A stretch of 56,845 nucleotides of DNA from assembly GCA_013152655.1 (NCBI GenBank), contig JAADFW010000145.1:1-56845 (forward strand), given 5' to 3'. Under the pieces are notes generated by a model. That model searched no databases, was not told where the DNA came from, and saw nothing but the letters and a program-made list of their open reading frames with translations. The position numbers and the translations under genes were made by a program. Source of the DNA: Chlorobiota bacterium. Its GTDB lineage: Bacteria; Bacteroidota; Bacteroidia; Bacteroidales; B39-G9. Below are positions 1 to 9,481 of the stretch, piece after piece. Every line of letters begins with the position of its first letter. Positions within the stretch are counted from its first letter, which is position 1.

Positions 1-1
1 G

Positions 2-34
2 TACCTTGAAAAAGGTGAATTGCTAAACAAATAA
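2..34 (+). CDS. 3' end of a CDS truncated by the window edge (…YLEKGELLNK*)
   Basis: Open frame from base 2 ending in TAA at 32-34; too short to identify. Confidence 0.3.
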   Translation, partial: YLEKGELLNK

Positions 35-177
35 GTGTTTGTGAAACAGAATGATTAACAGCACTAATTACAAGAATTAGATTCTAAAATATTTTATACT
101 AATTAAAAAATTATTTTTTTTACAGTTTAAGAATAACTATTAATTATTTTTGCACATTATTTTAACTTATTTATTTT

Positions 178-735
178 ATGATTTTTCCAGTATATGCATA
201 CGGGTCATCGGTTCTTCGGAAAGTTGCAAAGAATATTGAAAAAGACTACGCTGGATTAGCTGAGTTTATTAAGAACATGTTTGAAACCATGAACTCTTCT
301 GACGGCGTAGGTTTAGCAGCACCACAAATTGGAAAATCAATTCGGTTATTTGTTGTTGATGCTTCGCCTCTTGCTGAAGATGAACCTGAATTAGAGGGGT
401 TTAAAAAAGTTTTTATTAATGCACATATTGTTGAACAAAGGGGTGAAGAATGGGAATTTAATGAAGGTTGTTTAAGCATACCGGGTATTAGAGAAGATAT
501 AAAAAGAAAGCCGGAAATTACCATTCAATATTATGATGAAAACTTTAATTATAAAGAAGAATTTTTTGATGGAATAAAAGCCAGGATCATACAGCATGAA
601 TATGATCATTTAGATGGAATTTTATTTACTGATAAAGTAACTCCCATTAAAAAACGTTTATTAAAAAATAAATTAGCTGCTATAAGCAAAGGAAAAGTTG
701 ACGTAAAATATAAAATGATTTTTCCAAAAAAATAA
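178..735 (+). CDS. def: Peptide deformylase
   Basis: Motifs GVGLAAPQIG, EGCLSIPG and QHEYDHLDG. Confidence 0.97.
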   Translation: MIFPVYAYGSSVLRKVAKNIEKDYAGLAEFIKNMFETMNSSDGVGLAAPQIGKSIRLFVVDASPLAEDEPELEGFKKVFINAHIVEQRGEEWEFNEGCLSIPGIREDIKRKPEITIQYYDENFNYKEEFFDGIKARIIQHEYDHLDGILFTDKVTPIKKRLLKNKLAAISKGKVDVKYKMIFPKK

Positions 736-776
736 ATTATTAATTATTAATATAACCTCTTTAATACTCTATCAAA

Positions 777-1304
777 ATGTTGAAAAAATTATTTATTGCA
801 TTAATCCCATTTATCATTTTTACTTCGTGTAATACAAAAAAAAGTGAAAAAGCAGAAGCTAATATGAAAATACAAAAATTAGAATCGGAAATTATTGCAG
901 ATACTACCGGTTTTATTAACAAGAAAGGAGCAAAACAATTATTAGAACTTTATGATGATTATGCCAAAAAGTATGAAATGGATAGTTTAGCTCCCCGCTA
1001 TTTATTTAAAGCAGGCGAATTAGCCATGAATTTAAATTTTTCTACTAAAGCGCTTGATTTTTTAAATCGTTTAGAAAATAAATACCCCAAAAGTGCAAAA
1101 ATGCCTTACTGTATTTTTTTTCAGGCTTTTATTTATGAAAATCAACTTAAAAATTTAGGCCAGGCAAAAATTTATTATCAAAAATTTATCGATAATTACC
1201 CAACCCACGAATTAGTTGATGATGCTAAAATATCAATAAGTAATTTAGGAAAATCGTTAGATGATATAATTAAAGGTTTTGATGAACAGAAAAAGGATGA
1301 ATAG
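777..1304 (+). CDS. TPR-repeat lipoprotein (YbgF/BamD-like)
   Basis: Lipobox-like N-terminus (FIIFTSC) and helical TPR-like repeats. Confidence 0.7.
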   Translation: MLKKLFIALIPFIIFTSCNTKKSEKAEANMKIQKLESEIIADTTGFINKKGAKQLLELYDDYAKKYEMDSLAPRYLFKAGELAMNLNFSTKALDFLNRLENKYPKSAKMPYCIFFQAFIYENQLKNLGQAKIYYQKFIDNYPTHELVDDAKISISNLGKSLDDIIKGFDEQKKDE

Positions 1305-1361
1305 TATTCCTCCTTTACTTTCTTTCAACAATCTCTTAAAAAAACGTAACTAACCATTAAA

Positions 1362-3512
1362 TTGTTTTGTATGAATTTCAGCCCGGAAATTCATAAGGTT
1401 CCTTTTATTAGATTATTAATTCCATTTTTATTTGGAATTATATTTCAGATATACTTCCCCTTAAAATTATACTACCCTGCTATTGTGCTGGTATCAGCAA
1501 TTATTATTGCTATTTTAGCCTATACAGTAACGTTTTATAAGAAAAAAATCAACCTGTTTCTTATAAATGATATTTTAACTTTCTTTTTACTATTTACTTT
1601 TGGTTTATTTCTGGTAAGTCATTCTAATTCTAAATTAGAAAAATTACAACAATATGACTTAACAAGCGGAACAATTATAGCTGATATTACAGAATCACCG
1701 GTTATTAAAGAAAAATCGGTAAAAACAATACTAAATGTAACTGCTATTAAAAGTCAGGATAAATGGATTGCAACAAGCGGAAAAGTTATTGCCTATTTGG
1801 AAAAAGACAGTTTATCTGAAAAATTAGTTTATGGAAACCGGTTGATTATGGATGCCAGTTTCGATAGTATTGACAACCCCAAAAACCCACAAGAGTTTAA
1901 TTACAAGAAGTATATGGCATTTCATCTAATATCCAGGCAAACATATTTAAAGTCAGGACACTGGAAATTAATTGGGAAAAACCACGGTAACAAATTAAAA
2001 GTATTAGCTGAAAGCTACCGAAAAAAGCTCATTAATATTTATTTAAAAAATGGAATAAAAAACAAAGAGTTTGCCGTATTATCAGCATTAACCTTAGGAT
2101 ATAAAGATAAATTAGATGCTGAAACCAAAAAATCTTATTCAGCTTCAGGAGCAATGCATTTATTAGCCGTTTCAGGATTGCATATAGGGATTTTATATCT
2201 GCTTTTATCGTCTTTACTTAAATTCATGCCAAAAACAAAAAGTTGGAAAATAATAAAAGTCATTATTCTTTTAAGTAGCTTATGGTTTTATGCATTAATA
2301 ACAGGCCTTCCTCCTTCTGCTTTCAGGTCAAGCCTTATGTTTAGCCTTATTATAATAGGAAATTCACTAAAAAGATACCCGAGCATCTACAACACCATTG
2401 CCGCATCTGCATTTATTTTATTAACTATTAATCCATTTATTGTTACAGAAGTAGGATTCCAATTGTCATATTTTGCAGTTATCGCTATTGTATTTTTTCA
2501 ACCAAAGATTAGTCGTATTTTTCATTTTAAACATAAAATACCGAAAAAATTATGGGATATTGTTGCCGTATCCATTGCTGCCCAAATTGGAACCGCTCCG
2601 GTTGCCCTTTTCTATTTTCATCAGTTCCCTGTATATTTTTTATTAACTAACTTTATAGTTTTACCTGTTGCTTTTATACTAATTTTTGCTTCTATTGGTT
2701 TGTTTATATTTTCATTTATCACCCCTGTTGCACATTTTATTGCCCTTTTTATTATTTATCTGTTAAAATTTCTTAATTCCTCAGTTCATATTATCGAAAA
2801 CTTACCCTTCTCTATTATACCTAATATTTCTTTTACCTTTTTGCAAGTAATAGTTTTATATATAGCCATATTGTTACTGAGTGCTTTTATTGTCACCAAA
2901 AACAAAAAATTAATTAGTTATACACTTCTTAGCTTTATTACATTTTTTATAATTTCCGATATAAGATATTACAAAACAATCTCGCAGCGTTATTTCATTG
3001 TTTATAATATTAATAATGTGTCGGCTTATAATTTTATTAACGGAAAAGATAATTTACTGATATCAGACATTGAAAAACAAGATAAAAACCTTGATTTTCA
3101 TGTAAAAAATAACTGGATTTATTTAGGAACTAACCAGGAGCAGATTATTAATCTTAAATATCTTGAAAATCCAAAATGGATTGCAAAAGAATTGAAAATA
3201 TTGCTTTCACAAAATATTTTTTACAAAAAAGGCTTTCTGCAATTTTATAATAAAAGAATTGTGCTTTATAACCAGGCTAATTTCAATCGTTATTTTACAC
3301 AGAAATTAAAAACAGATTATATTGTTTTATCAAAGAATAGTCATCCTGACCTGCATTATATCTCCTCTAACCTGGTTTTTAACAAATTAATTTTTGATTC
3401 ATCATTCAGTAGAAAACAATTGAATTCTTTAATTTCCGATTGCAAAAAATTAAATATTCCTTATTACTCTGTAAAAAATAATGGTGCTTTTCAAATTTCA
3501 ATAAATGACTAA
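1362..3512 (+). CDS. ComEC/Rec2-family competence protein
   Basis: Multi-TM protein with HLLAVSGLHIGILY, LPPSAFRSSLM and EVGFQLSYFAV motifs typical of the Competence domain; N-terminal DUF4131-like region. Confidence 0.9.
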   Translation: MFCMNFSPEIHKVPFIRLLIPFLFGIIFQIYFPLKLYYPAIVLVSAIIIAILAYTVTFYKKKINLFLINDILTFFLLFTFGLFLVSHSNSKLEKLQQYDLTSGTIIADITESPVIKEKSVKTILNVTAIKSQDKWIATSGKVIAYLEKDSLSEKLVYGNRLIMDASFDSIDNPKNPQEFNYKKYMAFHLISRQTYLKSGHWKLIGKNHGNKLKVLAESYRKKLINIYLKNGIKNKEFAVLSALTLGYKDKLDAETKKSYSASGAMHLLAVSGLHIGILYLLLSSLLKFMPKTKSWKIIKVIILLSSLWFYALITGLPPSAFRSSLMFSLIIIGNSLKRYPSIYNTIAASAFILLTINPFIVTEVGFQLSYFAVIAIVFFQPKISRIFHFKHKIPKKLWDIVAVSIAAQIGTAPVALFYFHQFPVYFLLTNFIVLPVAFILIFASIGLFIFSFITPVAHFIALFIIYLLKFLNSSVHIIENLPFSIIPNISFTFLQVIVLYIAILLLSAFIVTKNKKLISYTLLSFITFFIISDIRYYKTISQRYFIVYNINNVSAYNFINGKDNLLISDIEKQDKNLDFHVKNNWIYLGTNQEQIINLKYLENPKWIAKELKILLSQNIFYKKGFLQFYNKRIVLYNQANFNRYFTQKLKTDYIVLSKNSHPDLHYISSNLVFNKLIFDSSFSRKQLNSLISDCKKLNIPYYSVKNNGAFQISIND

Positions 3513-3528
3513 AGATTGCTTAAAGTCA

Positions 3529-3555
3529 TTTTACACACATGTGTAAAAGTTTTCA
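3529..3555 (+). terminator. Possible intrinsic terminator after comEC
   Basis: 8-bp hairpin TTTTACAC-acat-GTGTAAAA followed by a short T-rich stretch. Confidence 0.45.
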
Positions 3556-3674
3556 TAAAACTATAAAATACCAACATTAACAATAAATTATTTCTGTTTG
3601 ATAAAATATTTCAACAAGCTTTGTTATTTTTATAATAGTTTGTTTTAATTTGCCAATTAATTTAATTCACACTA

Positions 3675-5015
3675 ATGAGAATAATAATAGCAGGAGCAGG
3701 AGAAGTTGGTACACATTTGGCTAAAATGTTATCATCTCATAAACATGACATTACTGTAATTGATACTGATGAAGACAAATTAACTGCTATAAGTAGCCAT
3801 TTTGATATTCTAACCGTTCTGGGTTCGTGTACTTCATTTGAAAAATTAAAAGAAACAGGTATTAAAAAATCCGATTTGTTTATTAGTGTAACTCACACAG
3901 AAGAAATAAACATAACTGCCGCATTACTGGGGAAAAAATTAGGTGCAAAAAAATCAATAGCACGAATTAATAATTTTGAATATCTGGAACCTGAAAATAA
4001 AGCTCATTTTATAAGCCTTGGAATTGATTCATTGATTTATCCGCAAAAACTGGCAGCCAGAGAAATTGTAAACCTATTAAAGCAAACCGGAACAACAGAA
4101 ATGTTTGATTTTTCGGGAGGCAAATTATCGCTTTATGTAATTAAATTAGAAGAAGATGCACCTATTATTAATAAAACTTTAAAAGAAGCATCAAGCCTTG
4201 CAAAAAATTTTGATTACAGGGCAGTAGCTATTACCAGAGACGGAGATACAATTATTCCGCGCGGTGATGATATTTTTAAGGTAAATGATTTGATTTATGT
4301 AATTACTAACCAGTCTGGTGTACCAGACTTAATGCAATATTCAGGCAAAAAGAAAATACATATTAAAAATATTATGATAATGGGCGGTAGCCGAATTGGA
4401 CTCAGGACCGCAATGGAATTAGAAGATCAATTTAATATAAAGCTGATTGAAATAAGTCGCAGTCGTTGCAATTTTATTACCAGCCTGCTGAAAAACACAT
4501 TACTCATAAATGGTGATGGAAGAGATATTGAACTCTTAGAAGAAGAAGGAATTAGAAAAATGGATGCATTTATTGCTGCCACAGGAAATTCTGAAACCAA
4601 TATTTTATCTTGCCTCCATGCCAAACAAATGGGTGTTAAAAAAACTATAGCCGAAGTAGAAAACATTGATTATATTGATTTGGCCGATAATATTGGAGTT
4701 GACACAATTATAAATAAAAAATTAATTGCGGCAAGCCATATTTCACGCTTTACAATGAATGCCGAAGTAGAAAACATTGTTTGTTTAACCGGTGCCGATG
4801 CAGAAGTTTTAGAATTTGTAGTAAAAGAAAATGCAAAAATCACTAAAAAACCACTAAAGTCAATTCGCTTTCCTAAAGATGCTATTATTGGTGGAGTTAT
4901 ACGTGGCAATTCAAGTTTTATTGCTACCGGAAATACTGAAATAAAAAGCCACGATAAAGTAGTTATTTTTGTATTACCTTCGGCAATGTCTAAAGTTGAA
5001 AAATATTTTAACTAA
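3675..5015 (+). CDS. trkA: Trk potassium uptake regulatory protein TrkA
   Basis: Two RCK/TrkA-N domains (MRIIIAGAGEVGTHLAKML; IMIMGGSRIGLRTAMELE) and TrkA-C regions. Confidence 0.95.
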   Translation: MRIIIAGAGEVGTHLAKMLSSHKHDITVIDTDEDKLTAISSHFDILTVLGSCTSFEKLKETGIKKSDLFISVTHTEEINITAALLGKKLGAKKSIARINNFEYLEPENKAHFISLGIDSLIYPQKLAAREIVNLLKQTGTTEMFDFSGGKLSLYVIKLEEDAPIINKTLKEASSLAKNFDYRAVAITRDGDTIIPRGDDIFKVNDLIYVITNQSGVPDLMQYSGKKKIHIKNIMIMGGSRIGLRTAMELEDQFNIKLIEISRSRCNFITSLLKNTLLINGDGRDIELLEEEGIRKMDAFIAATGNSETNILSCLHAKQMGVKKTIAEVENIDYIDLADNIGVDTIINKKLIAASHISRFTMNAEVENIVCLTGADAEVLEFVVKENAKITKKPLKSIRFPKDAIIGGVIRGNSSFIATGNTEIKSHDKVVIFVLPSAMSKVEKYFN

Positions 5016-5024
5016 ATTTATTCC

Positions 5025-6473
5025 ATGATTAACTACCGTGTTGTATTTAATATCATGGGCAGATTATTGATAATTGAAAGCATTTTTATGCTTTTATCTG
5101 CACTTTTGCCTGTAATTTACAATGAACCAGATCTTTCTCCAATATTAATTTCTACAGGAATAACTTTTTGTTTTGGTATAGCATTAACTCTGTTAATAAA
5201 AAAATCGAAAACGCAGTTTGGCAAACGCGAAGGGTATATTATTGTTAGTTTAGTATGGGTTGTATTTTCTTTTTTTGGAGCATTGCCTTTTTATTTAAGC
5301 CATTACATTCCTTCTTTTACCGATGCATTTTTTGAAACCATATCGGGTTTTACTACAACAGGAGCCTCTATTTTAAACGATATTGAAGCATTGCCTCATG
5401 GCATGCTTTTTTGGCGCAGTATTATTCAATGGATGGGAGGAATGGGAATTATCGTTTTATCAATTGCTATTCTGCCAATGTTAGGCATCGGTGGAATGCA
5501 ATTATTTATTGCTGAAGTTCCCGGATTATCACCTGATAAATTGCATCCTAAAATTAAAGAAACAGCAAAAAGATTATGGGGAATTTATGTTCTTTTTACT
5601 ATCGCAGAAATTATTTTTCTTCTGTTGGGAGGAATGAATCTTTTTGATTCAATTTGTCATTCATTTACCACTATGGCAACGGGAGGATTTTCAACTAAAC
5701 AAGCAAGTATTGCTTATTACAACTCCTCGTACATACATTATGTAATTGTTGTATTTATGTTTATTGCCGGAACTAATTTTACTTTGTCATATTTTGCCTT
5801 AAAACTAAATTTTAAAAAAATCTGGAAAAACGAAGAATTCAAATTCTATTTTTATGTAATTGCCGTTTACACACTTTTAATAACAATTGACCTTTATATA
5901 CATCACAGCCAGACTTTGAAAATTGCATTTAGAGATTCTCTTTTCCAGGTTGTTTCTATTGTAACAACAACCGGTTTTGTTACAGCAGATTATCTGTCAT
6001 GGTTGCCATTTCTGGGAATAGCAATATTTACCCTTATGTTTTTTGGTGGTTCTTCAGGTTCAACCGGCGGTGGAATTAAAATGGTAAGAATATTATTAGT
6101 ATTAAAAAACAGTCTTTACGAATTAAAAAGATTAGTTCATCCTAATGCAGTTATTCCCATTCAATTGAATAAAAAAACTGTTTCGCAGGAAATAATACTC
6201 AATGTTTTAGCTTTTATCGTCTTTTATATATTGCTTTTTGCTATTGGTGTAATTATTATGTCAGCTGTTGGTTTAAATCTCGATTCGTCAATGGGTGCTG
6301 TTGCTGCCACACTTGGTAATATTGGCCCGGGAATTGGCTCTGTTGGCCCAATGTTTAATTTTGCCCATGTCCACCCTATTGGGAAATGGGTTTTATCCTT
6401 TTTTATGATTGTTGGCCGGCTTGAGCTATTTACTGTTCTAATCCTTTTCTCTCCGTCTTTTTGGAAAAAATAA
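5025..6473 (+). CDS. trkH: Trk potassium uptake protein TrkH
   Basis: TrkH selectivity loops (ISGFTTTGASI, TMATGGFSTKQAS, VTTTGFVTADY, LGNIGPGIGSVGP); immediately follows trkA. Confidence 0.95.
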   Translation: MINYRVVFNIMGRLLIIESIFMLLSALLPVIYNEPDLSPILISTGITFCFGIALTLLIKKSKTQFGKREGYIIVSLVWVVFSFFGALPFYLSHYIPSFTDAFFETISGFTTTGASILNDIEALPHGMLFWRSIIQWMGGMGIIVLSIAILPMLGIGGMQLFIAEVPGLSPDKLHPKIKETAKRLWGIYVLFTIAEIIFLLLGGMNLFDSICHSFTTMATGGFSTKQASIAYYNSSYIHYVIVVFMFIAGTNFTLSYFALKLNFKKIWKNEEFKFYFYVIAVYTLLITIDLYIHHSQTLKIAFRDSLFQVVSIVTTTGFVTADYLSWLPFLGIAIFTLMFFGGSSGSTGGGIKMVRILLVLKNSLYELKRLVHPNAVIPIQLNKKTVSQEIILNVLAFIVFYILLFAIGVIIMSAVGLNLDSSMGAVAATLGNIGPGIGSVGPMFNFAHVHPIGKWVLSFFMIVGRLELFTVLILFSPSFWKK

Positions 6474-6481
6474 ACACCTTT

Positions 6482-6760
6482 ATGGAAAAAATTGCAAATG
6501 AAATAATGGTTTATGGTATTGTACAGGGAGTTGGGTTTCGTTTCCAAACATTACAAGCAGCTGATAATTTTAATATTTCAGGATTTGTAAGAAATGAACG
6601 AGATGGTTCAGTTTACATATTTGCTGAAGCTGCAAAAGAAAATATGAACGCTTTTATTAACTGGTGTAAAAACGGGCCTTTATATGCTCGCGTTTCAAAA
6701 GTTAATGTGGTGGCAACTGAACCAAAAGGATTATCTGGATTTGAAATAAAAAGAACTTAA
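6482..6760 (+). CDS. Acylphosphatase
   Basis: VYGIVQGVGFRFQT and GFVRNERDGSVYIFAEA; ATG at 6482 preferred over ORF start 6461, which lies inside trkH. Confidence 0.93.
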   Translation: MEKIANEIMVYGIVQGVGFRFQTLQAADNFNISGFVRNERDGSVYIFAEAAKENMNAFINWCKNGPLYARVSKVNVVATEPKGLSGFEIKRT

Positions 6761-6943
6761 AAACCATACTTTAAAAGCCACAGATTCACTAATTTAAAAT
6801 ATTCTGTGAATCCGTAGCTTATTCTAACTCTATAAACACTGATTAATTGCTAAAATTTATAAACTATCCACTTTTCCTCTTCGTTTTTTACAGGGCTTTG
6901 TTGTCCCTTCTAAAGTCTTCATACTGAAAAGACTGCTTTCTAC

Positions 6944-7408
6944 CTAATTGTCAAAACTTGAAGTTTTCGAAAAATAGTATTTTACCTTTGCTTCCCAATC
7001 GGAATCACTTAGAGATAATACTTCTATTTTTGCATAACCATCCTGGCATTTAACAACATAACTATGTCCTGCTAATAATGGGTTTATTAATGTATCCCAA
7101 TCTGCCGGAGCTCCACTAATAGTTGATAAACCAACTGTGCCAAAGTCTTTTTGTTCATTACTTAATCCATTCTGGTCGTTTCTCCACCAATAACCGGATT
7201 CATAATTAGGATTTGTTCCTCCTCCCGGATACCAGCTAATAACCTCACCATCATTATTCGTCCAATTTACAGTATCAGAAATACCTGCTGAAAAGTCAAA
7301 CCCAAAATGAGTGATTGTAGCTTCAGGATAAGTAAAATCATCATTTTTATTACAACTTATAAAAGCAGCAACAACAAATGCAAATAAAACTAAACTAAAT
7401 TTTTTCAT
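6944..7408 (-). CDS. Hypothetical lipoprotein
   Basis: Signal peptide with lipobox (AAFISCNKND); no recognised domain. Confidence 0.7.
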   Translation of the reverse strand: MKKFSLVLFAFVVAAFISCNKNDDFTYPEATITHFGFDFSAGISDTVNWTNNDGEVISWYPGGGTNPNYESGYWWRNDQNGLSNEQKDFGTVGLSTISGAPADWDTLINPLLAGHSYVVKCQDGYAKIEVLSLSDSDWEAKVKYYFSKTSSFDN

Positions 7409-7859
7409 TTTAAAAAAGGTTTAATTAGTAATTAATTTGAAATAAACATTTATGGAATACAAAATATTTTTAAATACGACAATCTCAATTCTTTGTTACT
7501 AAACATTTGCATATAAAAATAATCTTGTTTTTAGCTAATTATTTTTAAAATGATTATACGTGATAATCTATTGAGCATTTACAATTATCTATTTTTTATC
7601 TGTCGTTTTTATATTGTCAAATTAGCCTATTCAGTTTAAAAATATTGTTATGTCTAAAATTCAACAGCACACAGAATTCTCCCAGCTTTATTGCAAAATA
7701 TTGCCCATACCATAAATATTTTGATATTTATTAAGGTAAAAAGATGTTTTTATCCGATATTTATTTAAATTTGACACATAAATAAAAAAGCAACCACTTA
7801 CGGTGTATTTTATTGATTTAATGCTACTTAAAATAAATATACCATCATAATAATTCATT

Positions 7860-7889
7860 TTTGTTTTTTATAAATAAAATTTATCTTTG
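7860..7889 (+). promoter_or_regulatory. Bacteroidetes-type promoter for the act operon
   Basis: TTTG (7860-7863), 18 nt spacer, TATCTTTG (7882-7889); matches TTTG-N~19-TAnnTTTG. Confidence 0.65.
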
Positions 7890-7971
7890 ATATTCTTCAG
7901 AAATTTAAATGATACAATTATTTAATATTATGAATATTCTTTCCAGGCTAAAAACAAGTAAATTATTCCCA

Positions 7972-9408
7972 ATGAAAATATTTAGTATAAAGTTTCTTTT
8001 GTTCTTGTTTGTAACAACCTTTTATTTACCGGTGAATGCACAACCTGATGGAGAGCAGTTATTTAAAACAAATTGTGCTGTTTGTCATAAAATTGGCGCA
8101 AAATTAGTAGGCCCCGATTTAATGGGTGTTAACGATCGACATTCTGAAGAGTGGCTTTTAAAATTTATTAAATCTTCACAAACAGTTATTAAATCTGGTG
8201 ATGAAGCTGCCGTTAAATTATTTAATGAAAATTTTAAGTTGGTAATGCCTGACCAGCCTACTTTAAGCAACGAAGACATAAAAGCTGTTTTAAGTTATAT
8301 TGCCGCCTTTAGCGTTGAACAAGACCAGGCTGCAACTGAAATACAAAAAGAAGATAAATTGGCTGGCATGTCTGAAAATTTCTTACAAGAAGAAATAAAA
8401 GAAGGCACCCGGTTATTTCTTGGCTTAAAATCTCCTGAGAAAGGAGGCGAATCGTGCGTAAATTGCCATTATACAACCATTCCTGATTCTTTAAACTGGA
8501 ATCCTTCTGCTGCCGATCTTAGTAAATATTCTCTATCCAAAACAGATGCAGAACTTTTAAAATCAATAAATAATCCTTCTTCCGGAAAATTAAAAGAAGT
8601 ACATCAAAATTATAACCTCTCTGAAGATGAATTTACAAGCATAAAAGCATACTTAATTGATTTTGGTAAAAAAGGACTTAAAGAGGTAAGGCCATTGCCT
8701 AAAAGATTGCTTACTTTTTTAATCTTCGGATTTTTAATTGTTTTAATGCTAATTGATTTAATCTGGACACATAAAATAAAGTATAAAGTTATTCACCTGG
8801 CAGTTATCCTCTTAGCCATCGTTTTTATTAGTAAAATTATTATTGAAGAAGCTTATGCAGTTGCTTATGCTACGGGTTACGAACCCGATCAACCCATTAA
8901 ATTTTCTCATAAAGTTCACGCAGGCCAAAACCGGATTGATTGCCAATATTGTCATAGCTCAGCTGAAACAAGTAAAACAGCCGGTATTCCTTCAGCTAAT
9001 GTTTGTTTAAACTGTCATAAAGCTGTAAAAACAGGGCCAAACTCAGGAAGTTTTGAAATTGCTAAAATTTATGATGCCATTGAAAATAAAAAACCAATAG
9101 AATGGGTAAAAGTTCATAATTTACCCGACCATGTTTTTTTCAGTCATGCGCAACATGTTAATGCAGGTAAAATTAGTTGCGACCAATGCCATGGGCAAGT
9201 TGAAGAAATGCATGTGGTTAAACAAGTATCAGAATTGTCAATGGGCTGGTGCTTAGAATGTCATAAAAACACTAAAATTAATTTTACTAATAATGCATAT
9301 TACAGCCAAATGTTTGAACAATTACACAAAGATTTGAAGTCGGGCAAAATAGATAGCGTAACCGAAAGTCAGGTAGGTGGAATTGATTGTCAAAAATGTC
9401 ATTATTAA
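7972..9408 (+). CDS. actA: Alternative complex III subunit ActA-like multiheme cytochrome c (N-terminal cyt c domains + pentaheme domain)
   Basis: Seven CxxCH motifs (CAVCH, CVNCH, CQYCH, CLNCH, CDQCH, CLECH, CQKCH); start at 7972 gives a clean signal peptide (MKIFSIKFLLFLFVTTFYLPVNA); ORF track start is 7909. Confidence 0.9.
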   Translation: MKIFSIKFLLFLFVTTFYLPVNAQPDGEQLFKTNCAVCHKIGAKLVGPDLMGVNDRHSEEWLLKFIKSSQTVIKSGDEAAVKLFNENFKLVMPDQPTLSNEDIKAVLSYIAAFSVEQDQAATEIQKEDKLAGMSENFLQEEIKEGTRLFLGLKSPEKGGESCVNCHYTTIPDSLNWNPSAADLSKYSLSKTDAELLKSINNPSSGKLKEVHQNYNLSEDEFTSIKAYLIDFGKKGLKEVRPLPKRLLTFLIFGFLIVLMLIDLIWTHKIKYKVIHLAVILLAIVFISKIIIEEAYAVAYATGYEPDQPIKFSHKVHAGQNRIDCQYCHSSAETSKTAGIPSANVCLNCHKAVKTGPNSGSFEIAKIYDAIENKKPIEWVKVHNLPDHVFFSHAQHVNAGKISCDQCHGQVEEMHVVKQVSELSMGWCLECHKNTKINFTNNAYYSQMFEQLHKDLKSGKIDSVTESQVGGIDCQKCHY

Positions 9409-9481
9409 ATTATTGAGAAAGACTTATCATATAATACAAATTAAATAAATTATTAAATCAATATTAAAACAAACAAGTAGA

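Noticed and set aside
3643-3652. TTAATTTG element before trkA as a promoter
   Set aside because: Does not match TAnnTTTG with correct spacing
6783-6811. Inverted repeat GATTCAC…GTGAATC between acylphosphatase and the lipoprotein gene
   Set aside because: Only 7 bp perfect with a 15-nt loop and no T tract on either strand; weak terminator evidence
7766-7773. TAAATTTG, a possible additional -7 element upstream of the act operon
   Set aside because: No TTTG at the right distance; the element at 7860-7889 is better
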